From a virus, in the IMG/VR virus record IMGVR_UViG_3300046011_010624, positions 1-21,364 of that record: a stretch of DNA of 21,364 bases, one strand, 5' to 3'. Numbering within the stretch: position 1 is the first letter of the stretch; every line of letters starts with the position of its first letter. Made by a program: the position numbers and the translations under genes. Shown one piece after another: positions 1 through 7,212 of the stretch. The notes under the pieces were generated by a model. That model worked only from the letters and a program-made list of their open reading frames with translations, had not been told where the DNA came from and made no database searches.

Positions 1-143
1 GGAAAACCAAAAAATTTATTGATGAGGTTTTTCAGTATGGGGTTAACGAAGCCAAATGGAAAGCTGCTTTTGAATTTTGCCAGGATCGTAATATGAAGTT
101 TATGATACTAACTGAAAAGGATTTAGGAATCGCAAATGGCTGA
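1..143 (+). CDS. 4: Head completion protein gp4, C-terminal fragment
   Basis: The left edge cuts this gene. The open frame is codon-phased from base 3 and ends at the TGA at 141-143. The visible 46 residues include KKFIDEVFQYGVNEAKWKAA and end in KDLGIANG. This resembles the C-terminal end of T4-like gp4, a head completion protein, with a TnsA/endonuclease-like motif style (residues pairing EAKW with FMILTEKDLG). The next gene starts inside it with an 8-base overlap, as expected in a late morphogenesis operon. Only the tail of the protein is visible, so the family call rests on a short match and on synteny with tail genes. Confidence 0.6.
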   Translation, partial: KTKKFIDEVFQYGVNEAKWKAAFEFCQDRNMKFMILTEKDLGIANG

Positions 144-711
144 TAGTATTTTTAAACAAGTTAGAATGCAGGCCGGTAGTGAAGATAAGGCAGTTAAATG
201 GTATAGAAAAACTGTATTAAACTTATCCTCAGGAATAACAGGTGAACAACTAATTAGAGGACAAAGACTCTCTAGTGTTGTTATGCCGGGGTATATGTAT
301 ATGTTTTTATATGACCCAAAATATAAAGCAGTCTTACCTTATTATGATACAGTTCCATTAGTTCTGCCCTTTAGTATGACCGCCGACGGATTTATAGGCA
401 TCAACCTACATTATCTTCCCTATGGTGCAAGATTTAAATTACTTGGAGAATTAAAAAATCTCGCAATAGACAAGCGGGTAAATGAAAATACTAAAATTAA
501 AATATCATGGCAAATACTAAATAGTTCATCCAGATATTTAGCTGCCACTGCTTGCGTAAAGCGTTATTTAAATTCTCATCTTAGAAGTAGATTTTTAAAG
601 GTTAACTACGAAGATTGGGAAACTGCTGCCGCATTGCCAGTAGAAGGATTTAAAAATAATCCGATGGGCAAAGTTTGGAGAGATGTTAAAAGAAAACACG
701 GATATCGATAA
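136..711 (+). CDS. Conserved T4-like phage protein of unknown function
   Basis: The protein has 191 residues. The ATG at 136 overlaps the end of the gp4 gene, and AGGA lies about 8 bases upstream inside that gene. The central region (about residues 54-105) has the pattern YDPKYKAVLPYYD, then LVLPF, then DGFIGINLHYLPYGARFKLL. The C-terminus is basic (WRDVKRKHGYR). There is no signal peptide or membrane segment. In T4 the gene after gp4 is baseplate wedge gp53, but the LysM-like pattern and YW-hLM-N motif I would expect of gp53 are absent, so I do not make that call. Its place between gp4 and tail genes suggests a role in virion assembly. The stop codon overlaps the next start (TAATG). Confidence 0.75.
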   Translation: MADSIFKQVRMQAGSEDKAVKWYRKTVLNLSSGITGEQLIRGQRLSSVVMPGYMYMFLYDPKYKAVLPYYDTVPLVLPFSMTADGFIGINLHYLPYGARFKLLGELKNLAIDKRVNENTKIKISWQILNSSSRYLAATACVKRYLNSHLRSRFLKVNYEDWETAAALPVEGFKNNPMGKVWRDVKRKHGYR

Positions 712-1565
712 TGGCAAATTTTTCCATAGACAATTTTCAAACTGAAGTTAGAACTAAAGGTTTAGCTAGGCCTAATCGGTTTGAAATTTCTTTCCCTGTA
801 CCAAAGGGGCTACTTAATAGTTCAGAAAGAGCAGACCCCAGAGTAATTAGTTTGTTTTGCGAATCTGCAAATCTTCCTTCGAAAAACATAGGAGTGAAGC
901 AACAAAGAATTTATGGTCCATCCTACCCTAGACCCTTTAGTGCGGAATATGGAGGAGAAGGAATAACTTTGACTTTTCTAGTAGATAGGGATATGGATGT
1001 CAAAGGATTTTTTGATTCTTGGATGAATATTATTGTAGATCCTTTTCAATATTTTATACATTATCCCGATAATTATACTGTGCCTATTTTGATACAACAA
1101 CTAGATGAGAACGATGATCCTACATATTCTGTAACTTTAGAAGATGCGTTTCCAAGAAGTCTTGCCTTAATGGAATTAAACAATACCGCACAAAATAGTG
1201 TACATAAACTAAATGTTACCTTCGTATATAGAAGATGGTTTGCATATCACAGATTACCGAATGGACTTAGATATCCTGAGGTCTGGGAGCAAAGTACTAC
1301 TAATCCATCTAATCCTTTACAAAAATTAGTAATAGTAGATGAAGGAAACAAAGATACATCTGCGTCTGTACGAGCAACTGCTCCTATAGTGCCGAATTCT
1401 ATTCCGAATAACAGAAATACGACCTCCGCATTAGACACTCTACCTAAAGAATTTATAGATGCAAATACTAATGTGGTTGAAGAAGATGAAGAGGAGGAAG
1501 ATGAAGACGATGTAAGTGTATCTGAAAGTTTACCTGAACAATACATAGAAGCAAACACTGATTAA
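711..1565 (+). CDS. Tail-tube-fold baseplate protein (gp19/gp54-like, probable tube initiator)
   Basis: The 284-residue product opens with an amphipathic segment and RPNRFEISFPVP, then LFCESANLPSKNIGV, ITLTFLVDRDMDVKGFFDSW and a closing VHKLNVTFVYRRWF. This strand order is typical of the gp19-type tube fold shared by T4 gp19, gp48 and gp54. Its position beside gp26 and a tape measure favours a baseplate tube initiator or cap over the major tube protein, but gp48 and gp54 cannot be separated here. After the fold there is a low-complexity tail: two related 11-residue motifs, LPKEFIDANTN (244-254) and LPEQYIEANTD (274-284), flank a run of Glu and Asp (257-267). The start overlaps the upstream stop. 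Confidence 0.7.
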   Translation: MANFSIDNFQTEVRTKGLARPNRFEISFPVPKGLLNSSERADPRVISLFCESANLPSKNIGVKQQRIYGPSYPRPFSAEYGGEGITLTFLVDRDMDVKGFFDSWMNIIVDPFQYFIHYPDNYTVPILIQQLDENDDPTYSVTLEDAFPRSLALMELNNTAQNSVHKLNVTFVYRRWFAYHRLPNGLRYPEVWEQSTTNPSNPLQKLVIVDEGNKDTSASVRATAPIVPNSIPNNRNTTSALDTLPKEFIDANTNVVEEDEEEEDEDDVSVSESLPEQYIEANTD

Positions 1566-1591
1566 ACCTAATGACAACTTGAGGAAATAAT

Positions 1592-2284
1592 ATGGCCTTA
1601 CCTAAACTTGAAACACCAACCTATGAATTGATTTTACCTTCAACCGGAGAAAAAGTAAAATATAGACCGTTCTTAGTCAAAGAATATAAAATTCTTTTAA
1701 CTGCCTTAGAAGCAGACACTGAGGAAATCTATAAAATTGTTTCTGATCTTGTAGATGTATGTACCTTTAATAAACTAAAGGTTCAGGATTTACCAAACTT
1801 CGACATAGAATATTTGTTTATTCATATCAGAGCAAAATCTGTAGGGGAAAAGACATCTCTATCCTTAGAATGTACTAATTGTCAGAGCAAAGTAGATTTT
1901 GAATTAGATATAACTAAAGCAGAAGTTAAAAAACATCCAGATCATGTCACTAGAATATTAATTACGGATAATATAGGTCTCGAAATGAGATATCCTATTT
2001 TTAGCGAAATTGTAGACATCTATGAAAATTTCAAATCTGAAAATGTAGTGGAATTATTATCCTCTTGTATAAAAACAGTCTTCACCGATGAGGAACAGTA
2101 TACAGATTATACAAAAGAAGAATTAATAGATTTCGTAAATGCCTTTTCGAGATCTCAGTTTGAAAAGCTTGAGCAATTCTTTATAACTATGCCAAAGATT
2201 GCGCAAAAAGTAGAACAAGAATGTAATAAGTGTGGGACTAAAAATGAGGTAAATTTAGAGGGCCTGCAAAATTTTTTCGTTTAA
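1592..2284 (+). CDS. 26: Baseplate hub protein gp26 (T4_baseplate family)
   Basis: The 230-residue product matches the T4-type gp26 baseplate hub family in its start (LPKLETPTYELILPSTGEKVKYRPFLVKEY, read in parts), in the segment around DIEYLFIHIRAKSVGE, and in its length (T4 gp26 is about 208). Two CxxC pairs, C94/C97 and C211/C214, could bind one zinc ion, as in other marine homologues. The ATG has a clear Shine-Dalgarno GAGGA 7 bases upstream. The zero-frame product stops at 2282-2284, three codons after a run of A and T that forms two overlapping slippery heptamers (see 2269-2278). A second, longer product made by -1 frameshifting is therefore likely. It is expected in the baseplate hub or its assembly intermediates. 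Confidence 0.8.
   Translation: MALPKLETPTYELILPSTGEKVKYRPFLVKEYKILLTALEADTEEIYKIVSDLVDVCTFNKLKVQDLPNFDIEYLFIHIRAKSVGEKTSLSLECTNCQSKVDFELDITKAEVKKHPDHVTRILITDNIGLEMRYPIFSEIVDIYENFKSENVVELLSSCIKTVFTDEEQYTDYTKEELIDFVNAFSRSQFEKLEQFFITMPKIAQKVEQECNKCGTKNEVNLEGLQNFFV
2269..2278 (+). promoter_or_regulatory. Predicted programmed -1 ribosomal frameshift site
   Basis: In the gp26 frame the codons are CAA AAT TTT TTC GTT TAA. Two overlapping heptamers fit the X XXY YYZ rule exactly: A AAT TTT (2269-2275) and T TTT TTC (2272-2278). Slippage by -1 at either enters the same frame and avoids the stop at 2282. That frame is open to 2469 and encodes gp51-like sequence with no usable start codon in its first part. 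A weak 6-bp stem, TTTAAC (2280-2285) with GTTAAA (2319-2324), could form just downstream, but I see no strong stimulatory structure. Confidence 0.65.
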
Positions 2285-2469
2285 CTCTTTCTCACGAAGG
2301 TCTTCTTAACTATTATAAGTTAAATTTTTCGCTAATGAATAACCATAATTATTCGTTATCTGAAATAGAAAATATGTTACCGTGGGAAAGAGAGATATAT
2401 GTGTCAATGCTCATAGATCAAATTAACGAACAAAATGAAAAATTAAAACAAAAAGCACTAAAGGGATAA
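2278..2469 (+). CDS. gp51-like baseplate hub assembly segment, read by -1 frameshift from gp26
   Basis: After the slip site the -1 frame reads RLTLSHEGLLNYYKLNFSLM, then NNHNYSLSEIENMLPWEREI, then YVSMLIDQINEQNEKLKQK and ALKG, ending at 2467-2469. The first ATG in this frame is at 2335 and would leave only 44 residues with no good ribosome-binding site, dropping the coding-looking LSHEGLLNYYKLNF segment. No ATG, GTG or TTG lies earlier in the open part. The PWERE/IYVSML pattern resembles the gp51-type hub assembly proteins that follow gp26 in T4-like phages. The fused gp26-gp51 product would be 292 residues. Small +/-1 frameshift products directly before the tape measure are also known as tail assembly chaperones (the G/GT logic of lambda-like phages). 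The functional parallel is inference. Confidence 0.6.
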   Translation, partial: RLTLSHEGLLNYYKLNFSLMNNHNYSLSEIENMLPWEREIYVSMLIDQINEQNEKLKQKALKG

Positions 2470-2472
2470 TCC

Positions 2473-4257
2473 ATGGCTTTACCTAAAGATCAACTAAATG
2501 CAGTTGATAGAAGTATCATAGATAACTTAAACGCTCAAAGCGAAAATATTAAAAATCAATCTAAGATTTTACATAAGTTATCTGATGAAATACTTAATCA
2601 GAGAAGACAGTTTTCTTCCAATAAATCCTCCAATGCTCAGATGCAAAAAGAGATGTTTAAATTGGGAAGCGGAATATCCGACATTAAAAATTACTTAATG
2701 GGTGCTTCTAAATCTAAAAGTACAGTAGGTGATCCAAAAAATCAGGGTACGGATAGAAGATTTTTTACTAATCTATTTACCAAAGTATTTGGTCCTTCTA
2801 GATATCAGCTGCAAATGCTAGATGAACTATCTAGCATAAGATCACTTGCAGAAAGACAATCTAGAAGTTTAGACTATATTGCAGAAAATATTGGAAACAT
2901 TAGAAGAGAAGGAAACAAAGAAACTTTACCAAATATTCAGGATGGCGGCGATGGTGACAGCGGCGGCGGAATTTTGGGAAAAATTTTTAAAGGTGCACTT
3001 TCAGGATTTGGAAAAATTCTTTTAGCTGGACTTGTTGGGGCAGTTTCACTTTTATCCGCAGGATTAACAAATTCTATAAGGCAAGTTTTTAATGTAATAA
3101 GCGAAATGTGGGGAAGTCTAAAAGAATTAGTTAGCTTCTTAAAGAAACTTTTTCCCTTTGGTACCGGCGGGGGAGTTCCGGCAGGTGGAGTCCCTGGAGG
3201 CAGTAATCGCCCTGGTGGAGTGGTAGGTGTTCCCCCTATGGGTCAATCTGAGCCTGGAAGATCCGGTGGAGGTATGTCTCCAAATGATCCGAATAAAAGA
3301 TTGTCTGGTCCTAATCAAAGATTACTTCCGCCGCCGGATCAAAGAGGAGCACCTTTCGATCCTAATTACAAATCAAAATTTCCTTGGAACGAAGGTAAGT
3401 ACGGTCCTAGAGTAGTAGATGCAGAAAATGTTAGATCTTCTGGCGCAGGGCGCTTTCCGAGATTCACTCCTGGGGGCAGAGGCGCCATATATGGATTTTT
3501 AGCATCTTTAGGTTTAGCAGGATATCTTGGAACCCAAGAGGGCGAAATGTTTGCTGATGATGGGTTAGATAAAGCATTAAAGAATCCTGAGATAGAAAAG
3601 ATAAAGGCAGAAAGATCTAAATACGTTACAAAAGAACAAGAATTTGTCGATAAAATTACTAGCAAAGGATTTAAAGATTCTGATCTTATTAATGATCCTG
3701 AAAATCCTACTGGTTTAATCACTATAAGGCAACTAAAACAAAGATTAAGAAATAAATTAGCTACAGAAGAAGAAAAGAAAAAGTTTGACGAGGATCTAAG
3801 GATTGCGGAGCAAAAACGCTTAGACGCTTTAGAAAAAGAATTAAAATGGATGGAAGAAGGAACCTCGAATCAAAAAGACTTTAATAAAATCTTAGAAAAC
3901 ACTGCAGAACAATTAGATAAATTTGGAGACTTTTTACAAGAGAATTTTAAATTTGATTCTAAAAAATTTATAGACTTTTTAAATGAACTAGGGGCTATAC
4001 AAATACAAGGACAAAAGATAAATCTTTTACCTGGTCTCGGTGACGCATCTCAAAAGACTTTAGCAGATACTATTAAACTAAGTGAAGAATTAGGAGACTA
4101 TGTTAAAGAAAAAGTAATGCCTCCGACAATTATCAATAATAACAGCGGAAACGTAATTGATAATTCTACTAAGGGACAATCTTCGGGAGGATTTCCATCA
4201 TTTAGAATAGCCCCAACAGATCAAGATATATTAAATCGTTTAAAAATGACCAAATAA
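2473..4257 (+). CDS. Tape-measure-like tail protein (gp29 type, tail length determinator)
   Basis: The product has 594 residues, close to T4 gp29 (590). The N-terminal 150 residues are helical and coiled-coil-like, rich in Asn, Gln and Lys. Residues about 165-225 form a Gly- and Ala-rich hydrophobic stretch (FGKILLAGLVGAVSLLSAGL) typical of tape measure proteins that thread into the membrane. A Pro/Gly-rich linker follows (about 228-300). A second hydrophobic patch with AIYGFLASLGLAGYLG (about 337-352) precedes a charged helical region and a C-terminal tail with NNNSGNVIDNSTKGQ. The Shine-Dalgarno AAGGGA lies in the end of the frameshift segment. Position directly after gp26/gp51 supports the tail role. 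The gp29 assignment comes from length, composition and position, not clear residue matches. Confidence 0.65.
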   Translation: MALPKDQLNAVDRSIIDNLNAQSENIKNQSKILHKLSDEILNQRRQFSSNKSSNAQMQKEMFKLGSGISDIKNYLMGASKSKSTVGDPKNQGTDRRFFTNLFTKVFGPSRYQLQMLDELSSIRSLAERQSRSLDYIAENIGNIRREGNKETLPNIQDGGDGDSGGGILGKIFKGALSGFGKILLAGLVGAVSLLSAGLTNSIRQVFNVISEMWGSLKELVSFLKKLFPFGTGGGVPAGGVPGGSNRPGGVVGVPPMGQSEPGRSGGGMSPNDPNKRLSGPNQRLLPPPDQRGAPFDPNYKSKFPWNEGKYGPRVVDAENVRSSGAGRFPRFTPGGRGAIYGFLASLGLAGYLGTQEGEMFADDGLDKALKNPEIEKIKAERSKYVTKEQEFVDKITSKGFKDSDLINDPENPTGLITIRQLKQRLRNKLATEEEKKKFDEDLRIAEQKRLDALEKELKWMEEGTSNQKDFNKILENTAEQLDKFGDFLQENFKFDSKKFIDFLNELGAIQIQGQKINLLPGLGDASQKTLADTIKLSEELGDYVKEKVMPPTIINNNSGNVIDNSTKGQSSGGFPSFRIAPTDQDILNRLKMTK

Positions 4258-4282
4258 AATCCCGCCGAAGCGGGATTTTTTA
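4256..4282. terminator. Bidirectional intrinsic terminator
   Basis: AAAATCCCGC (4256-4265) pairs with GCGGGATTTT (4270-4279) around a CGAA tetraloop. The run of T after it (4276-4281) serves the rightward tail operon and the run of A before it (4256-4259) serves the leftward gp32 operon. It overlaps both stop codons, so it closes the two convergent transcripts. Confidence 0.85.
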
Positions 4283-5212
4283 ATCTTCTGCTAACTTAGA
4301 AAAGTAGGATAAAGACTCATCGTCATCATCAAAATCTACTTCTTTAGGTGGTGCCTTCTCTACCTTTTTAGCAGGAACTGCAGCAGCCTTAGTTTCAGGC
4401 TCACTAAAAGACTCCTCATCTAAATCAATATTTTCAGCTTTTCTTGTTGAAGCTAAGCCTCCGGCAAATCCCATAACCATATCAAATTTTTTCTTCAAGT
4501 CGTCATATGATTTAAAATGCTTTTCTTCTAGGAACTGCAATAAAGAATGTTGCTTTTCCCAGATAGCTTCAATTTCAGAATCATCTTCAAAAATAGGACT
4601 AGGCGATTCGAATTCGGACTTATCATAATTACGATAGCCTTCGACATTACGAATCTTTAGTTTAAAGTTCGCGCCTTCCCAGAAATCAAATACATTAATT
4701 GGTTTTTCATCTTCAAATTGCGGGTCAGCTAAATCTTTAATCTTATCCCAGATTTTTTTGCCGAACTTATAAAGAAATACTTTGCCCTCATTTTCAGGAT
4801 GCGCAGGATCCTTAACAATAAGAATATTAGCAATATAAGTTAATTTACGTTTCTGTTTACGAGCAGCTTCTTTATTAGCCTCGGAACCAGAATTCCATAG
4901 TTCAGTGTTATATTCAGAAACAGGATCGGCTTTACCTAGCGTGGTCAAAGAATTTTCAATATACCATTTACCAGTAGGACCCTGAAACCCATGATTCCAA
5001 ATACGAACCCAAGGAAGTTCTTCTCCTTTGGGTGGGGCTAGAAAACGAATGACTGCATAGCCATTGCCCGCCTTGTCAACCTCGGGTTGCCAGAAGCGTT
5101 CGTCAGCTCCTCTTGATTCTCCTTGGGGATTTGCGATTTTTTCGACTTCTTTCATTAGCTTGTCGAAACCGCCGCGAGATTTTCTTAGATCAGAAAGTGA
5201 TTGAAATGCCAT
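4280..5212 (-). CDS. 32: Single-stranded DNA-binding protein gp32
   Basis: The 310-residue product is a clear gp32 homologue. It coats ssDNA in replication, recombination and repair. The basic N-terminal B domain (SLSDLRKSRGGFDKLMKEVEKI) is followed by the core with RKLTYIANILIVKDPAHPEN, KVFLYKFGKKIWDKI, INVFDFWEGANFKLKI and GYRNYDKSEF, all hallmark gp32 stretches. The C-terminus is acidic (VDFDDDDESLSYFSKLAED), the segment that recruits partner proteins in T4. The T4 zinc-binding His/Cys cluster is missing: the matching region reads ENSLTTLGKADPVSEYN and the whole protein contains no cysteine. The start has a strong AGGAG 7 bases upstream. It is the last gene of a leftward operon with gp59 and gp33. 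Confidence 0.95.
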   Translation of the reverse strand: MAFQSLSDLRKSRGGFDKLMKEVEKIANPQGESRGADERFWQPEVDKAGNGYAVIRFLAPPKGEELPWVRIWNHGFQGPTGKWYIENSLTTLGKADPVSEYNTELWNSGSEANKEAARKQKRKLTYIANILIVKDPAHPENEGKVFLYKFGKKIWDKIKDLADPQFEDEKPINVFDFWEGANFKLKIRNVEGYRNYDKSEFESPSPIFEDDSEIEAIWEKQHSLLQFLEEKHFKSYDDLKKKFDMVMGFAGGLASTRKAENIDLDEESFSEPETKAAAVPAKKVEKAPPKEVDFDDDDESLSYFSKLAED

Positions 5213-5250
5213 AATAGTACTCCTTGTATAAGCGTTGTATGAACGGTGTA

Positions 5251-5439
5251 TTAACGTCGTTTGATTTTTGTATCTGCTGCATATACATAATCTAGATCGT
5301 CATCATCCTCGACGACAATGGTCTTGGATGATGCAATATTATATATAAGTTTTCTGTGCTTGTCTAGCACATTTTTTTGCCTAACTGTTTTAATTCTCTT
5401 CTCTCTATCCAAATCGAGATTTTTCTTCTTAACTGTCAT
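5251..5439 (-). CDS. Small charged protein of unknown function
   Basis: The 62-residue product has a basic N-terminal half (MTVKKKNLDLDREKRIKTVR) and an acidic centre (VVEDDDDLDYVYAADTKIKRR). It is probably helical, with no membrane segment. It lies between the 76-residue gene and gp32 in the replication/late-transcription operon. T4 has small transcription-related genes (33, dsbA) in this area, but I see no residue match to them. The only GGAG upstream is about 14 bases from the ATG, so translation may be coupled to the gene before it. Length and composition are plausible for a real phage gene; its function is unknown. Confidence 0.6.
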   Translation of the reverse strand: MTVKKKNLDLDREKRIKTVRQKNVLDKHRKLIYNIASSKTIVVEDDDDLDYVYAADTKIKRR

Positions 5440-5465
5440 ATTTAAATGATATTCTCCAGTGATAA

Positions 5466-5696
5466 TTATACTTCATCCTCGCCGTCTTTCGACGATACCA
5501 CGATGTAGGGCCAGGATGCTACTCTTTTAGTAATTTCAGATTGACTGTATGCTAACTTCATAAGATATCTCTGCGTATCTCTTAACGAATCTATACAATG
5601 TCCTAAAAGCTCTTTTGTTGTATACAATTCTTTTTCCAGATCTTTAATCTTTTGCGTGTTTAGATCCAGTTCCATATCTTCGTCCGAATATGTCAT
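5466..5696 (-). CDS. Small coiled-coil protein of the gp59-gp32 operon
   Basis: The chosen start at 5696 gives 76 residues beginning MTYSDEDMELDLNTQKIKDL. It has AAAGG 5-6 bases upstream (AAAGGTACAATG on the minus strand); an in-frame ATG at 5714 lacks such a site. A heptad-like helix runs to about residue 60 (KIKDLEKELYTTKELLGHCI, then RDTQRYLMKLA), followed by SQSEITKRVASWPYIVVSSK. The pattern ITKRV-WPYI looks like a conserved small protein of marine T4-like phages. It starts inside the 3' end of gp59 with an overlap of about 50 bases. The function is unknown. It may form a homodimer through the coiled coil. Confidence 0.6.
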   Translation of the reverse strand: MTYSDEDMELDLNTQKIKDLEKELYTTKELLGHCIDSLRDTQRYLMKLAYSQSEITKRVASWPYIVVSSKDGEDEV

Positions 5697-6264
5697 TGTA
5701 CCTTTCTTTTTCAATTTTTATAAATGGTTTGTACTTTTTAATCAGTCTAGATACGTCGGGCCAAACTAAATCCGCAGACAACTTAGAATCAAAATATTCG
5801 ACAAACGGAAATACTTTTTCTATAATAGTAAGAGTTTCTAGGGAAACAGTTTTTCTCAAGTACGCTCTCAATATATATGGATGGTTTGCTTTCGTAATTT
5901 TAAAAGAATCTTCTAAACTTAAGTTTTGTTCTTCTAGTTCTAAAATTAAATTGTCCAATTCATTAGTAAAAATATAGGAAAGGCTTTCCATTTTGCCCTT
6001 CCATTCTAAATACGTTTTACCCGCATCAGCATCGAATATGCCACCCCATCTATTTCCGGATACGAAGTTAGATACTAAAAAATGTGCTACTTCCTCATCG
6101 GTATAAGTTTTAGCTATTTTTTTAATTGAGAACAAATCTTTTCTTTTCTCAAACGCTTGTCTACTAGCTTTTACCTTACCATTTCTTTTGGTAATATCAT
6201 AATTGTCAGTTGTAAAATGTAGCTTTAAAGCAATGTACATTTTATAGACAGAAAAATCATCCAT
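5644..6264 (-). CDS. 59: DNA helicase loader gp59
   Basis: The product (206 residues from the ATG at 6264; a GTG at 6270 is an alternative that overlaps the gp33 stop) matches T4 gp59 in length (217) and order of motifs. The N-terminal part reads VYKMYIALKLHFTTDNYDIT, then RQAFEKRKDLFSIKKIAKTY and AHFLVSNFVSG, parallel to YKLYLMIKQH, KRRDKYFFQKLSEKY and ALIFISN in T4. Gp59 binds forked DNA and gp32 and loads the gp41 helicase. A Trp/Asp-containing stretch (NRWGGIFDADAGKTYLEW) matches the T4 DISDADALVFYREY region. It starts directly at the end of gp33, so the two are probably translationally coupled, and it lies upstream of its partner gp32 in one operon. Confidence 0.85.
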   Translation of the reverse strand: MDDFSVYKMYIALKLHFTTDNYDITKRNGKVKASRQAFEKRKDLFSIKKIAKTYTDEEVAHFLVSNFVSGNRWGGIFDADAGKTYLEWKGKMESLSYIFTNELDNLILELEEQNLSLEDSFKITKANHPYILRAYLRKTVSLETLTIIEKVFPFVEYFDSKLSADLVWPDVSRLIKKYKPFIKIEKERYNDIFGRRYGTGSKHAKD

Positions 6265-6266
6265 GT

Positions 6267-6533
6267 TCACAGTGGTAACTTACCTCTAGGTTTCATAAAG
6301 TTATTTTCCTCAGCTTCATTCTGTATTTTATCTTTTAACGATTGATTAATTAATTTGGATATGGATTCTATTTCTATATCTATTTCTTCGCAGTATTGTA
6401 TCACCGCATCCATATAACCTATTTTTTCTCGTAATACCTTTTCTTCAATGTATAGTGAAAATTCGTTAGGAGATCTAAATTTCTTTGTAATAATTAAGCT
6501 ATCTGTTAAGATGTATTCTATTGCCTTATCCAT
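6267..6533 (-). CDS. 33: Late transcription co-activator gp33
   Basis: From the ATG at 6533 the product has 88 residues. Its C-terminal half reads GYMDAVIQYCEEIDIEIESI, then SKLINQSLKDKIQNEAEENN and FMKPRG, similar to T4 gp33 around MSYLEATTAFLEENSIP and IIEKIQSEAIDENLLRPS. In T4 gp33 tethers RNA polymerase and the sliding clamp to activate late promoters, which fits the TATAAATA motifs found elsewhere in this window. The start at 6533 has GGAG 4 bases upstream; an in-frame ATG at 6557 has none. The ATG lies inside the last codons of the bilin reductase gene (8-base overlap), so its translation is probably coupled to that auxiliary gene. Confidence 0.75.
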   Translation of the reverse strand: MDKAIEYILTDSLIITKKFRSPNEFSLYIEEKVLREKIGYMDAVIQYCEEIDIEIESISKLINQSLKDKIQNEAEENNFMKPRGKLPL

Positions 6534-7212
6534 GATTCTCCGGAAATAATACTTCATCCATAAATTTTGCGAAAACTTCTTTATCTACCCCAAACGTTTC
6601 CATCATGGCAGGAGTATGAGGATTCAATTTTTGGTTTTTACAATAATGATTTTGTCGATGAACAAAATCTGCTCCTTCTACTTTTGTTCCTATATTATAA
6701 AGATAATAATCTAAGTTGTCAAGTACCATCTGTTCTAGTTGATCAAATTCTTCACTAGTTTGAATGTTGCCGGCAGCTACCATTTGCGGACTAAAAATTT
6801 TTCTAGCCCATTCGGGTAGGTCTCTTGGTTTAGACCATTTAACATTCGTCATGGTGCCCTGAAACCAATCATATACTCTTGAATTTCCGACAAAGGAAAA
6901 ATCGTGAAAGGCTCCGGTTATTTTATTTTTACCGCAGACAATATCAAATCCAAATATTGGATCGGGAGAATTACGATGAGGATAGATACACATATGCATG
7001 ACCCACATCTTTTTAGTTTCAGATGCGTCTACGATTTCTATGTGCGCACGTTTAAAATTTTCAGACTTCCATAAGAAGTTTTTCCAGGTAAAATTATCTA
7101 CATGTATTTCATACTCTGGATTTATAGTTTCTTTCTCATAATTAGCAAAACGAGAAATAATTTTCTCAGACAAAGATCTAGCTCTGGGCCAAGCTTGAAA
7201 TTCTTCAGTCAT
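6526..7212 (-). CDS. Ferredoxin-dependent bilin reductase (PcyX/PebS type)
   Basis: The 228-residue product belongs to the ferredoxin-dependent bilin reductases, which reduce biliverdin to phycobilins using host ferredoxin. Key signs are RAHIEIVDA (Glu59), VMHMCIYPHR (His73), DPIFGFDIVCG (Asp90) and ITGAFHDFS (100-106), which align with Glu76, His88 and Asp105 of cyanobacterial PcyA. The C-terminal HYCKNQKLNPHTPAMMETFG is the usual last conserved block. Length is typical of PebS and PcyX. PebS occurs in cyanophages; PcyX, a phycoerythrobilin-forming enzyme of the PcyA lineage, is known from marine viral metagenomes next to a heme oxygenase. The other genes here favour the PcyX setting, but separating the two needs a tree. 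The start overlaps the heme oxygenase end by 8 bases, with AAGGA 5 bases upstream. Confidence 0.85.
   Translation of the reverse strand: MTEEFQAWPRARSLSEKIISRFANYEKETINPEYEIHVDNFTWKNFLWKSENFKRAHIEIVDASETKKMWVMHMCIYPHRNSPDPIFGFDIVCGKNKITGAFHDFSFVGNSRVYDWFQGTMTNVKWSKPRDLPEWARKIFSPQMVAAGNIQTSEEFDQLEQMVLDNLDYYLYNIGTKVEGADFVHRQNHYCKNQKLNPHTPAMMETFGVDKEVFAKFMDEVLFPENHG

Noticed and set aside
136-711. Assignment as gp53 by synteny with T4
   Set aside because: The LysM-like and YW-containing patterns expected of gp53 are not present.
1247-1558. 103-codon minus-strand frame with a poly-Ser run
   Set aside because: It is the antisense of the acidic tail of the tube-fold gene, whose GAA/GAT codons read as Ser on the other strand.
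2335-2469. Independent 44-residue gene starting at ATG 2335
   Set aside because: There is no good ribosome-binding site, and coding-looking sequence continues upstream of this ATG to the gp26 slip site.
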